Positions 15,683 through 24,311 of a stretch of 45,886 bases of DNA are shown piece by piece. The stretch is taken from NCBI GenBank assembly GCA_020354045.1, contig CP070639.1:2599564-2645449 (forward strand). Reading direction: 5' to 3'. Under the pieces are notes generated by a model. The model made no database searches, was not told the DNA's origin, and saw only the letters and a list, made by a program, of their open reading frames with translations. The translations under genes and the position numbers were made by a program. Position 1 is the stretch's first letter, and each line of letters starts with the position of its first letter. The stretch comes from Anaerolineales bacterium (GTDB lineage: Bacteria > Chloroflexota > Anaerolineae > Anaerolineales > UBA4823).

Positions 15683-17701
15683 TCAATCTGTAGCTACTTT
15701 AACCAGTGCCTGGACCACGATCTCCGCTATATCCAGTATTTCCATCTGGGAACCGGCGTCTTTCCCGGCATCATTGAGCATCACCATGCAGAACGGGCAG
15801 CCTACTGCCAACGATGTTGCGCCGGTTGCCTGGGCTTCTTTGAAACGGTTTAGGTTAACGCGCTCGTCGCCATGCTCTTCTTCTTTCCACATCTGCGCGC
15901 CGCCAGCTCCACAACAGAAGGACTTCTTTCCATGGCGTGGCATTTCCACTAGATTCACCTGGGTTTGCTGCAATGCTTGCCGTGGGTCGTTGACGATATC
16001 ATTGTGTCGCCCCAGATAGCAAGGATCATGGAAGGTAATCTTTTGAGTTGCATCTCCCTGCAACTTGAGACGCCCCGCTCCAACTAGCTCATTGATCAGC
16101 TGTGAATGGTGGATCACTTCGTAGTTACCACCAAAAGCCGGGTATTCAGTCTTGATAGTGTGCAGGCAGTGCGGGCAGGTGGTCACAATGCGGGGTGGCG
16201 CGACTTCATTGAGCATCTCTACGTTAGCCAGCGCCATTTCATGGAACAGGTATTCGTTTCCCGCCCTACGGGCTGAATCCCCCGTGCACTGCTCCATTTC
16301 GCCCAGGACAGCGTAGTTCACCTCAGCTGCATTTAAGATCTTGGCAAAAGCCTGGGCGGTCTTCTGGGCGCGGGCATCAGTAGCTGGTGCGCAGCCTACC
16401 CACCACAAGATTTCAGGCTCGGCCACATCGTTCACAGTAGGCACCTGCAGCCCTTCTGCCCACTTCATACGTTCGGTAGGTGGTACATTCCAGGGATTCA
16501 TAGTGCGCTCCATGCCCCGGAAAGCGGTCTGGAGCTGATCGGGGAAGTTATTCTCCATTAAAACCAATGAGCGACGGATATCCAGGATATCGCGCATCGG
16601 CTCATTGCCTACTGGACAGATATCCACACAAGCGCCGCAGGCGGTACAGGCCCATACCGCTTCCGGTGTGATTGCAAAATCAAGCAGGGCAGTCTGGCTG
16701 GCTTCTCCCTTTGCCAGGCGTGCTCCCTCATAATTCAGGAAATAACGCTTGTTGATCTCCAGCGCGGCGGGTGACAGCACCTTGCCGGTATTATATGCCG
16801 GGCAGGCATCCTGGCAGCGGTAGCACATGATGCAGGCGTAGGCATCCATGATCTGTTCCCAGCCCAGGTCTTCCAGGTGTGTAGCGCCAAATTGCTCGAT
16901 TGACTCGTCGTCAAAATCAAGCTTAGACAGCTCGCCCATTGAGTGCCGTTCTGGTTTGAGTAGAAAATTAAACGGCGCGAAGAACAGGTGGATATGCTTC
17001 GAATACAAGAAGTAGGGGATAAAACCCAGGATGGTGCCTAAAGCCAGCCAGAAGCCAGCATGCTCGCCAAAATTCACGGCTGCTGGGCTTAAATTTGACC
17101 ACCAGCCAGCTACCGCTGAAGCGAATGGTTGCCAGACGTCTTGTCCTTCATGAGCGATTTTAAACGAGGCACCTAGAAAGCGCGAGCCGACGTGCACCAG
17201 GATGAAAACGCCCACGATTGCCGAGTCCCGGCGGATGCCCAGGCGGGCCTTGGGATGCAGCAAAATATCCTGACGAGCACTGAGCGCTGGTGGTCTTAAT
17301 ACAAATCTACGCAGGATTAATGCCACCATGCCCACCAACGTGCCCACACTGAACAGGTCTGCAAACAAACGGTACAAGTCGCCGACCAGGCCCTGACCCA
17401 GGAATACGAAATCGGGCAGGTAGCCTTCCAGTACGTCCCCGAGGTTGACTAATAAATAAAAGATGAATCCCCACGCCACCAGCCCATGGAACAAGCTGGC
17501 CCAGAAGCGGGTCCGAAACACGGGTTGGAAGCTGATCGTTTTAAACAAGGCGGAAGGCAATCGCTTTGGAATTACACCCCAATCGATTTTGCCCTGCCCT
17601 CGTGCAATCGTGCGTACGATCCTGTCGGAAGCCCTGTAAGCAGCGTAAATGGTGACCAGGGTGGCTAAGAGAAACAGAATTTTTTCGGGTGTTGTCAGCA
17701 T
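15683..17701 (-). CDS. Membrane-bound Fe-S oxidoreductase with CCG domains (HdrD-like)
   Basis: 672 residues. The first 240 contain about five membrane helices, like the cytochrome-b-type (NarI/HdrE-like) subunits fused in related proteins. Two 4Fe-4S motifs follow (Cys290, 293, 296, 300 and Cys352, 355, 358, 362, the last ending CP). Two CCG domains complete the protein. The first has VGCAPATDARAQ, MEQCTGD and TTCPHCLHTI, and the second has HDPCYLGRHND, SFCCGAGGAQMW and VGCPFCMVML. The architecture suggests electron transfer between the quinone pool and a soluble dehydrogenase, as in HdrD or ETF-linked oxidoreductases. No Etf gene is adjacent, so the partner is unknown. The gene is monocistronic. 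Confidence 0.88.
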   Translation of the reverse strand: MLTTPEKILFLLATLVTIYAAYRASDRIVRTIARGQGKIDWGVIPKRLPSALFKTISFQPVFRTRFWASLFHGLVAWGFIFYLLVNLGDVLEGYLPDFVFLGQGLVGDLYRLFADLFSVGTLVGMVALILRRFVLRPPALSARQDILLHPKARLGIRRDSAIVGVFILVHVGSRFLGASFKIAHEGQDVWQPFASAVAGWWSNLSPAAVNFGEHAGFWLALGTILGFIPYFLYSKHIHLFFAPFNFLLKPERHSMGELSKLDFDDESIEQFGATHLEDLGWEQIMDAYACIMCYRCQDACPAYNTGKVLSPAALEINKRYFLNYEGARLAKGEASQTALLDFAITPEAVWACTACGACVDICPVGNEPMRDILDIRRSLVLMENNFPDQLQTAFRGMERTMNPWNVPPTERMKWAEGLQVPTVNDVAEPEILWWVGCAPATDARAQKTAQAFAKILNAAEVNYAVLGEMEQCTGDSARRAGNEYLFHEMALANVEMLNEVAPPRIVTTCPHCLHTIKTEYPAFGGNYEVIHHSQLINELVGAGRLKLQGDATQKITFHDPCYLGRHNDIVNDPRQALQQTQVNLVEMPRHGKKSFCCGAGGAQMWKEEEHGDERVNLNRFKEAQATGATSLAVGCPFCMVMLNDAGKDAGSQMEILDIAEIVVQALVKVATD

Positions 17702-17834
17702 GGTTTCTCCGGGAGGTTGTCGTAGTGTCTCAATGCAGTCGTTTTCCCCATACCGGTTAGAAAAGACCAGTTTGGTTTGCCGCGGTATGATACATTTGAT
17801 TGGCCAAGGACGTAGTTTTCACCAAATTTTTCCG

Positions 17835-17843
17835 ATTATACCA
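17835..17843 (-). promoter_or_regulatory. Extended -10 promoter of the Fe-S oxidoreductase gene
   Basis: The minus strand reads TGGTATAAT, identical to the sigma-factor promoter element. Transcription would start near 17828, leaving a leader of about 125 bases before the ATG at 17701. No clear -35 is present. Nothing else stands out in 17702-17983. Confidence 0.55.
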
Positions 17844-17983
17844 CCTGAGAAGTATCGACTTTTTAAGGGATAGCTTGTGAATTCTCCTGGGCTGCCGCGC
17901 TTGCTGAGTCGCAAAAAGGTAATTTATGGGCATTAAGGAATTTGTGATTAATCCCTGAGTTGTGTGTAAAGACGTATTGACTT

Positions 17984-19384
17984 TTATTCATTCTGGTCGA
18001 AATAATCCAATGCAGCCTTGATGGCTGGATCGGTATCTACAGTATATTCATCCCAGCTGCTGGGCACGATTTGGTCGGGTATGATGCCTGTTAATTCCCA
18101 ATCCTGATCTGGGTTTTGGAGGGAGCGAAACGTTTCACGGGCGATCCAGGCGCGCGACCCGTCTTGAAAATCGTAACGCCACAGTAGCTCGATGTTTCCC
18201 TCAGTGGGTTCACCGATGATAAAAGCACGCCTGCTGTCTTTCAATATCCCTGTAAAGATTTCACCAAAACTGGCTGTGTTTGGACCTACCAAGACAACCA
18301 GAGGCAGGTTGTAAGAGCCATGGATATCTGCACCCAGGACATTAAAAGCTCGTTTGTGCACAGTCCGGTCGACAAAATAGCCTACATTACCTTTGATAAA
18401 GTGTCCAAGAATGCTGCGGGTCACCGTATCAGCCCCGCCAGGGTTTTGACGGTTGTCGATTACCAAGCCCTCAACTCTATCGTTTGTCAGGAAATTTTCT
18501 AAGACCAATTTGAATTGATCCCCAACAGTCTGATCTGAAAAGGTGGGCAGCAAGATATATCCAATGGACTTTCCTCTAAGGGTAGTTAGCTCTTTTGAAA
18601 TGATAGGAACCGGACCAGTCACCCTCTGGCGCGTCACCGTAACCTGTCTGGGTTCTTCACCAGGCGTTTGCAGGGTGAGTTCCAGGCTGCTACCCTCTGG
18701 GCCACGCAATAAACTCCTGCGGACGCCCTCCTCACCGACAATTGGCACACCGTCCACTGCCAGGATGCTGTCATGAGGCTGGATCCCGGCCAAATCTGCC
18801 GGGCTGTTTGGGAAAACCACAATGATGGTAATTCTACTGCGCTCGGGGACGAAACTGGTCAGGATCCCAATTCCGACGAAATCATTTTCACCAGAGTACT
18901 CGGCATCTTCGTCCCGTGCCTCCATTGGTGTAAGGAATACGGAGTGATCGTCAGCCAGGCGTTCAACTAATTCACCCATGCTCTGGTAAAACGCTGGATC
19001 GCTGAGACCCCCTTGAATCAAGGCGCTGTAATCAAGGAAGATTTGGTCCCAATCCAGCCCGTTGTAATCTGTGTAAAGGTAGTCCTGTTGGATTGCTCCC
19101 CAAAGCGCTTTGAACACGCTCTGTTGTAAATCTGCATCGCCATTGACAGCCGTTGGGGTGGCTGTCCATGGTGTGGTGGGAGTGGGTGGGATTTGGGTGG
19201 GGGTGGCAGGTACAGGCGTGGATGTAGAGGTGGCTGGTGGAGACGTGTATGTGGCTCGCTGGATGGAATGAGACAGACTTTTGTTTTCCACCTGTTGCCC
19301 AGGTTGGTTCATGTTGTTGACTGATTGGCAAGCAACGGTGGCAACAACCAGGATCAAGATGAAGGTCCGGGTTCGAATTGCCAT
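17984..19384 (-). CDS. S41-family (C-terminal processing protease-like) lipoprotein, catalytic Lys replaced
   Basis: 466 residues. A signal peptide ends at a possible lipobox with Cys19 (VATVACQ), followed by a Thr/Pro-rich linker (about 45-80), so the protein is probably lipid-anchored outside the membrane. A helical cap region leads to a PDZ domain (about 165-255, with GIGILTSFVP and HDSILAVDGVPI). The S41 core has EGLVIDNRQNPGG and the nucleophile Ser372 in NTASFGEIF. In CtpA enzymes a Lys follows 25 residues later in a GKG motif; here that position is Asn397 (EPTEGNIE). It may use a different base or have no protease activity. It lies 50 bases after the L,D-transpeptidase gene. Confidence 0.85.
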   Translation of the reverse strand: MAIRTRTFILILVVATVACQSVNNMNQPGQQVENKSLSHSIQRATYTSPPATSTSTPVPATPTQIPPTPTTPWTATPTAVNGDADLQQSVFKALWGAIQQDYLYTDYNGLDWDQIFLDYSALIQGGLSDPAFYQSMGELVERLADDHSVFLTPMEARDEDAEYSGENDFVGIGILTSFVPERSRITIIVVFPNSPADLAGIQPHDSILAVDGVPIVGEEGVRRSLLRGPEGSSLELTLQTPGEEPRQVTVTRQRVTGPVPIISKELTTLRGKSIGYILLPTFSDQTVGDQFKLVLENFLTNDRVEGLVIDNRQNPGGADTVTRSILGHFIKGNVGYFVDRTVHKRAFNVLGADIHGSYNLPLVVLVGPNTASFGEIFTGILKDSRRAFIIGEPTEGNIELLWRYDFQDGSRAWIARETFRSLQNPDQDWELTGIIPDQIVPSSWDEYTVDTDPAIKAALDYFDQNE

Positions 19385-19434
19385 CTTTTAATTTCCTGTT
19401 AGCCAGTTCAGGGCTTGCGAGGGTCAGTTGGAGC

Positions 19435-20619
19435 TCAGGCGCCGCCAGCAGTATACTGCCCTGAATCAACTGGTGTCTCACCGGATGGATCCCAAACGTA
19501 GACGAAGTCACCCACCTCTGCCCAATCAAATATCCAGCGTGAGTCACCAACAGAAAGGTTGACACAACCATGTGATTGGGGGAATCCCAGGTTTGCCCGC
19601 CAGTAAGCGCCGTGCAAGGCGCGCGCCTGGTCAAAATACATTGTCCAGGGTACATCTTCCAGGTAATAGGCGTCCGAACGGTCAGCTTCGAAAGCGCCGC
19701 GCATGGGCGTGGTCTCCAGTTTTTCATAGATCTGGAACAGACCGGGCCTGGTCCAGAAGGGTTCCAGTCCACTGGCGATCAGCGTAGCGAAGACAAGCTG
19801 ATTTTGATCGTATACTGCGATTGTCTGTTCAAACAGGTTTACTTCGATCCAGCGATCACTGGTGACCCCTTCAGGTGGCTTGGTGTTAGGGATCACCCGC
19901 GCCAGCATGTTCTGGTGCACCCATTCGTCCGGTCCAACCATGTACCAGTCTTCCCCACCCACGTTTTCTACACCGTAGACCTGTACAACTTCATGGTTGT
20001 TCAGGGTGTGACTGGTATAGTCCTGGTTCTGGAAGCCCGGTGTCCGCTTGGTAGCAACTGGGCCGGGGCTGAGATAAGAGAGCACCCAACCGAAAGTGGT
20101 CCTGGGTGTTTGTTTGAAAGTTAGGCCTTGGAAGAGCGGTACTGAGCCAATTCGGATGATATCGTTGGCAGTCATCCAGGCACCTGGTTCAATCATATAG
20201 AAGCGTTTTCCATCGATCAAGACTTCATCTGTGTACGAGATATAGCTGAAGCTGGCTTCAATGCGCCCGATGGCGTTGTCTTTTTTTCCTTTCAAGGCAT
20301 CTTCTACCGACCCGTAGATGGGGGCATTGTTTTTATTTACCTGTCCATAATTCACATTTACATAGGTAAGGGAGCGATCTGGATGGTTTATGGAAAATGG
20401 AGTGGCGGGGAAAGTGAGTCCTGCCTGGGCAAGTTTGCTCAGATAGGTTGAGGGTCCCAGTGGTTGGCAATCACCGGGAGTCTGCGAGTACACGCCTGGC
20501 AGGCATAGCACTCCCTGATCTTTAACTGGTTGTGGCGCGCTGGCAGCCTGGGCAGGCCTGACAGCAAGCAACCACACAGCGATAGTCAATAAAAATACCG
20601 GTAAGAGACGTTTTATCAT
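19435..20619 (-). CDS. L,D-transpeptidase (YkuD domain), secreted
   Basis: 394 residues from the ATG at 20619, preceded by GGAG at seven bases. An N-terminal signal peptide (KRLLPVFLLTIAVWLL, cleaved near AQAAS) precedes a region of about 200 residues without a named domain that contains several SH3-like strands. The C-terminal YkuD domain includes VNLFEQTIAVYDQNQLVF and the catalytic motif HGAYWRANLGFPQSHGC with Cys352. Such enzymes cross-link or remodel peptidoglycan or attach proteins to it. In Chloroflexota, whose envelopes are unusual, the target is uncertain. It precedes the S41 gene and probably shares its transcript, suggesting an envelope-maintenance pair. Confidence 0.9.
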   Translation of the reverse strand: MIKRLLPVFLLTIAVWLLAVRPAQAASAPQPVKDQGVLCLPGVYSQTPGDCQPLGPSTYLSKLAQAGLTFPATPFSINHPDRSLTYVNVNYGQVNKNNAPIYGSVEDALKGKKDNAIGRIEASFSYISYTDEVLIDGKRFYMIEPGAWMTANDIIRIGSVPLFQGLTFKQTPRTTFGWVLSYLSPGPVATKRTPGFQNQDYTSHTLNNHEVVQVYGVENVGGEDWYMVGPDEWVHQNMLARVIPNTKPPEGVTSDRWIEVNLFEQTIAVYDQNQLVFATLIASGLEPFWTRPGLFQIYEKLETTPMRGAFEADRSDAYYLEDVPWTMYFDQARALHGAYWRANLGFPQSHGCVNLSVGDSRWIFDWAEVGDFVYVWDPSGETPVDSGQYTAGGA

Positions 20620-20655
20620 TAATTTGCTCCGAGAGACCACGTCAGACGAAAAAAC

Positions 20656-20664
20656 ATTATATCA
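20656..20664 (-). promoter_or_regulatory. Extended -10 promoter of the L,D-transpeptidase gene
   Basis: The minus strand reads TGATATAAT. Transcription would start near 20649, leaving a leader of about 30 bases that includes the ribosome site. A TTGTCA lies 13 bases before the hexamer, too close for a standard -35. Confidence 0.55.
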
Positions 20665-20696
20665 TCCGTTCCTTTGACAAGCTGCTTTAATTGTCT

Positions 20697-21560
20697 TCAA
20701 GGAAGGTAAATCGCACCGAGGATAGAGAGGAACAGGGTGATACTGATGTAACTGTTGATATTGAAAAAGGCAAGATCAATCTTGCTTAAATCATTGGGTC
20801 GCACCAGGCTATGCTCCCAGGTGAGCAGGATGGCGGTAACGACGAAACCGACCCAGTAGGGCCAGCTCAACTTCAGGACTAGGCCCAGAATGCCCAGCAA
20901 CAGGAGGGTCATAACATGGCTGATTTTTGCGAGATGTAATGCAGTCGGGATGCCAAATAATGCTGGAATGGAGAATAAGCCTTCCTGCTGGTCATGATCT
21001 ACATCCTGGCAGGCGTAGATCAGGTCAAAGCCACCGATCCAGAAGGTGACCACAGCTAATAACAGCCAGGCCGGCAGGTCATCTGGTGTGAAGAGTGAAC
21101 CCCGGATAGCAGCCCAAGCTCCCATAGGAGCCAAGCCATCAGTAAATCCCAGGATGAAGTGTGTCAGCCAGGTGAATCGTTTTGTAAATGAGTAACCGAG
21201 CAGGAATAGGAATGCACCCGGCAGTAGCTGCAGGGGTAGAGGTCCAAGTTGCCAGGCAGCAAAAATAAGGATCAGGGAGGCCAGAACGGTGCCAACCCAG
21301 GCTGTGCGCATGCTAATCGCCCCAGTAATCAGCGGGCGCATGGCTGTACGGGGATTGCGTGAATCGATCCAGCGGTCTGCAATCCGGTTGAATCCCATCG
21401 CGACTGTGCGCGCCGCAGCCATAGCGATGGTGATCCAGATAAATTGCTGCCAGGAGGGCCAGCCACCTGCAGCCAGTAGCATACCTAGGTAAGCAAAGGG
21501 CAGGGCAAAGATTGTGTGCTCGAACTTGATCAGTTCAAAAAAATCACGCACCGACTTCAT
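20697..21560 (-). CDS. UbiA-family prenyltransferase (MqnP-like candidate)
   Basis: 287 residues with eight to nine membrane helices. The first Asp-rich motif is NRIADRWIDSRNPRTAMRP and the second is YACQDVDHDQQEGLFSIP, the two Mg-diphosphate sites of UbiA enzymes. FTDGLAPMGAWAAI lies between them. UbiA members prenylate aromatic quinone precursors such as 4-hydroxybenzoate or, in the futalosine menaquinone route, 1,4-dihydroxy-6-naphthoate (MqnP). A UbiD-like decarboxylase in the same operon supports a quinone role. I infer menaquinone, since related Chloroflexota use it, but the sequence does not decide the substrate. It lies 33 bases after the ABC permease gene. Confidence 0.88.
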   Translation of the reverse strand: MKSVRDFFELIKFEHTIFALPFAYLGMLLAAGGWPSWQQFIWITIAMAAARTVAMGFNRIADRWIDSRNPRTAMRPLITGAISMRTAWVGTVLASLILIFAAWQLGPLPLQLLPGAFLFLLGYSFTKRFTWLTHFILGFTDGLAPMGAWAAIRGSLFTPDDLPAWLLLAVVTFWIGGFDLIYACQDVDHDQQEGLFSIPALFGIPTALHLAKISHVMTLLLLGILGLVLKLSWPYWVGFVVTAILLTWEHSLVRPNDLSKIDLAFFNINSYISITLFLSILGAIYLP

Positions 21561-21593
21561 GGGGCGGATTATACCAAGGGGAGGAGACGATCT

Positions 21594-22334
21594 TTAACTG
21601 ACGTACTGCCAGGGGCATAGTCTGTGTTCCAGCCAATCCACGCTGAAATACAAGCCGAGACCAAGCAGGCTCATCGCGATGATGCCCGCATACATGGCTT
21701 CATAATTGAGTAGCGTGCTGCCATTAAGGTAAATATAGTACCCCAAGCCTTTTTGGGTGGCATATAGCTCAGCTATGTATAAAACGGCTACTGCAGTACC
21801 CACCGATTGGCGTAAAGCGGTGAGAATGGCTGGCAAGCTGGCGGGCAGGTAAACGTAGCGGAATAGTGCTCGACGTCCAGCGCCCAGGCTACGCACGCTC
21901 TGTAGAAGTTCCGGGCGCAGGTTAGCTGCTTGGTCGCGCACCAGCACCAGGATCTGGAAGAAAAGGATTAAGAAAATGATCACGATTTTTGGAGCATCAC
22001 CCAGACCTAAAAATAGCAAAACGACCGGGACGAAAACAACCTTGGGGATGGGATAAATCAGGTACACCAGGGGTGAGAACAATCTGTTAAGTCGTTGAGA
22101 TTGGCCCAGAATCAGACCCAGAGGTGCTGCGATGAATATTGACAGCATCGTGCTGGCAAGCACGCGCCACAAGCTGACCAGGAAGTGGTCGATCAATCCA
22201 CGCCCCAGCTCTTTGATCAAGACCGCGCCCACAGCCACAGGGGCTGGCAGGATTGGTCGTTGGACGATCCAGGCAGCCAGCTGCCATAATATTAAAAGTG
22301 CCGCTACACCAAAAAGTAAATCTCGACGGTTCAT
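21594..22334 (-). CDS. ABC transporter permease (SsuC/TauC-like)
   Basis: 246 residues with about six membrane helices. The EAA-like loop VRSLGAGRRALFRYVYLPASLPAILTALR, written here only to mark its place near residues 145-175, includes the ATPase contact. The fold belongs to the nitrate/sulfonate/taurine permease family. With the neighbouring ATPase and solute-binding lipoprotein it forms a complete importer. It is in the middle of a UbiD-SBP-ATPase-permease-UbiA gene string, spaced 19 bases from the ATPase gene and 33 from UbiA. The substrate is unknown; quinone precursor salvage is one hypothesis. Confidence 0.88.
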   Translation of the reverse strand: MNRRDLLFGVAALLILWQLAAWIVQRPILPAPVAVGAVLIKELGRGLIDHFLVSLWRVLASTMLSIFIAAPLGLILGQSQRLNRLFSPLVYLIYPIPKVVFVPVVLLFLGLGDAPKIVIIFLILFFQILVLVRDQAANLRPELLQSVRSLGAGRRALFRYVYLPASLPAILTALRQSVGTAVAVLYIAELYATQKGLGYYIYLNGSTLLNYEAMYAGIIAMSLLGLGLYFSVDWLEHRLCPWQYVS

Positions 22335-22353
22335 ACTGGGGGTTTATCTGTTC

Positions 22354-23142
22354 TCACGCACTCTGAGCCGGCTCCTGAGTGCTAAATTCTTCCAGGCGAA
22401 TGCGTAATGCCTGGGTCAAGTGCAGGTACTCTAGGGAGTTGCGGTATTCGGGCTGGTTTGCAGTCAGGTTCTCGATGACCTCAGCCTGGATATTGGGTGG
22501 CGTGCTGAGCAATAATATCTTCCGCCCCAGGACTGCTGCCTCTTCAATAGAATGGGTCACGATTATCAGGGTGAGTTTGTTCTCGGCTTGTAATTCCAGG
22601 GTCAGGTTTTGCAGGCTTTCACGTGTGGGAGCATCCAGCGAGGAAAAAGGCTCATCCATCAGGAGCAGGTCAGGCTGCAGTGCTAAGGTGCGTGCAATGG
22701 CGGTTCGTTGGCGCTGTCCACCAGAGAGTTGCGCCGGATACTTATCTGCCAGTGCTACCAAACCCAGGCGTTCCAGCCAGGGATCGACTTGCACATGCGG
22801 TAGATAATTCTCAGGTGCGTGTGTCCCATCTGGACCATAGAAATTTCGTACACGCAATCCCAGGCTGGCATTCTGGCGTACGGTCGCCCATGGTAGCAGT
22901 CCGTAATCCTGCAAGATTAGTCCGGTGTGTGGTCTCGGCCTGGTCAATACTTGGTTGCTAATCAGCACTTCTCCAGAGCTGGGGAGGCGTAAGCCGGCCA
23001 GCAAATATAGCAAAGTGGTTTTACCACAACCAGAGGGACCTAAAATTGCCCAGGTCTCACCCTGCTGCACAGCCCAGTTAAAATCTTTGAAGATGAAATT
23101 GCCCAAGCCGTAGGCATAGGACAGGGATTTTGTTTCGATCAT
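22354..23142 (-). CDS. ABC transporter ATP-binding protein (SsuB/TauB-like)
   Basis: 262 residues with all nucleotide-binding motifs. Walker A is GPSGCGKTT (about 34-42), the Q-loop is ILQDYGLLPW, the signature is LSGGQRQR, Walker B is LLLMDEPFSSLD and the switch His is in IIVTHS. The C-terminal tail (SLEYLHLTQALRIRLEEF) is a short helical extension. The protein powers the adjacent permease. It follows the solute-binding gene by 70 bases, and that gap holds a strong hairpin which may lower its expression relative to the binding protein. Confidence 0.92.
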   Translation of the reverse strand: MIETKSLSYAYGLGNFIFKDFNWAVQQGETWAILGPSGCGKTTLLYLLAGLRLPSSGEVLISNQVLTRPRPHTGLILQDYGLLPWATVRQNASLGLRVRNFYGPDGTHAPENYLPHVQVDPWLERLGLVALADKYPAQLSGGQRQRTAIARTLALQPDLLLMDEPFSSLDAPTRESLQNLTLELQAENKLTLIIVTHSIEEAAVLGRKILLLSTPPNIQAEVIENLTANQPEYRNSLEYLHLTQALRIRLEEFSTQEPAQSA

Positions 23143-23163
23143 ACGTTCTGTCGATCAATGTGC

Positions 23164-23202
23164 CATGGTAGGTGACCCTGTGAAGCAAGGCCACCTACCA
23201 TG
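23164..23202. terminator. Hairpin between binding-protein and ATPase genes
   Basis: An 11-bp perfect stem, CATGGTAGGTG with CACCTACCATG, encloses a 17-base loop in the middle of an operon. There is no T run on the minus strand, so it is more likely an mRNA stabiliser or partial attenuator that favours the upstream binding-protein message, as is common in ABC importer operons. Confidence 0.55.
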
Positions 23203-23212
23203 CTATATACCT

Positions 23213-24196
23213 TTAGGGTAAGAAACTGGCATTTACCGAGTCAGAATAGGAAACATCCTGTTCCAACAAACCCTTTTCCTTCATCCATGCAGATACATCC
23301 TCCCATTGAGCCTGGCTGGGTACGCTTGCGTTCGGGTAGGGGGGTACCTGGTATGTGCCCATTAAAGGCTGAGGTACAAGTTGGCGCTCAACCAGCAGAG
23401 TCTCCCATTTGGTTGGGTCGTTGTTAATCATTTTGGTAGCTTCTTCCACAGCTGCTAGGAACGCACGTATTGCTGCGGGATTCTGGTCAATTACCTGCTT
23501 GCGGAAAGAAAGGGTGCTGTATCCAAACTCTGGGTGCTTGGAATCATCCAGGACGATGACAGCCCCTTGTTGAATTGCCAGAAAAGATAGAGGGTCGGGC
23601 AGTGTGGCGGCGTTTAACTCGCCTGCACTCAGTAATGACATGCGATCTGCAATGCTGGGTACGGCGATTGTTTTTATGTCGCCAGACGATAACCCCTCAG
23701 CTTGCAGCAGGCGATCGGTAATGTACTCGATAACGGTTCCCTGGGAGATACCAATCTCGATGCCTTTCAAACCCTCGACTGTGGTGATGCCGCTTTGCCC
23801 AGATGCCAGGATGTAGTATTGTGGGGAGGCCGAAGTGGCGGTGCGGGAAAAGCGCACTATTTGGATCTGGATCTGGTCCTTATTATATAAATGGGCTGAG
23901 ACCACCTCGTTTATCATGCCGTCTGCCTGACCAGAGGCGATCACCTGGTCTCGTTCGGCTGCTGACGCAACGGGTATGAACTCTACCTTTAAATTGTATG
24001 CCTCGAACAGGCCTTCCTGTTCGGCGACATACATCGGCAGGTTATCCATAATAGGCAGCACAGCTATTTTCAGCGTTACTGGCTCGACAGGTGCAGTTGT
24101 GCTTTCGGCTGGAGGGGTTGGTGCGCAGGCCGCTAACAGTGTCGCGAGCAAACCCAACACAATCACACTTCTTCTAATGAAACTGTTCGCTTGCAT
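23213..24196 (-). CDS. ABC transporter substrate-binding lipoprotein (NMT1/SsuA-like)
   Basis: 327 residues. The signal peptide ends in a clear lipobox, LLAAC, with Cys24, then a short TAPVEPVT linker. The mature part is a type 2 periplasmic-binding fold: LKIAVLPIMDNLPMYVAEQE, EGLFEAYNLKVEF, GQADGMINEV, and GITTVEGLKGIEIGISQGT resemble NMT1/THI5-like and sulfonate-binding proteins. It delivers a ligand to the adjacent permease. The ligand is not predictable. MqnA and MqnD of the futalosine pathway share this fold, but the lipobox argues for a true transport protein here. AGGAG lies twelve bases before the ATG. Confidence 0.9.
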   Translation of the reverse strand: MQANSFIRRSVIVLGLLATLLAACAPTPPAESTTAPVEPVTLKIAVLPIMDNLPMYVAEQEGLFEAYNLKVEFIPVASAAERDQVIASGQADGMINEVVSAHLYNKDQIQIQIVRFSRTATSASPQYYILASGQSGITTVEGLKGIEIGISQGTVIEYITDRLLQAEGLSSGDIKTIAVPSIADRMSLLSAGELNAATLPDPLSFLAIQQGAVIVLDDSKHPEFGYSTLSFRKQVIDQNPAAIRAFLAAVEEATKMINNDPTKWETLLVERQLVPQPLMGTYQVPPYPNASVPSQAQWEDVSAWMKEKGLLEQDVSYSDSVNASFLP

Positions 24197-24229
24197 ACTT
24201 TCAATGTTCTCCTTTAGTGGTTTTTATGC

Positions 24230-24260
24230 CCTGGAAACTGGATTTATCTATGCTTCCAGG
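24230..24260. other. Inverted repeat upstream of the binding-protein gene
   Basis: CCTGGAA and TTCCAGG, 17 bases apart, can form a hairpin in the 115-base gap between the UbiD-like and binding-protein genes. With the hairpin after the binding-protein gene it would flank that message on both sides. The structure is weak and its role is inferred. Confidence 0.3.
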
Positions 24261-24311
24261 CAATAAGTATAGTTGTTTATGACACCTGGCTGGAAAAATG
24301 AGCAGTGAGGA

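Noticed and set aside
19032..19772. 246-codon minus-strand frame across the S41 and L,D-transpeptidase genes
   Set aside because: It overlaps both well-supported genes in another frame and encodes no recognisable domain.
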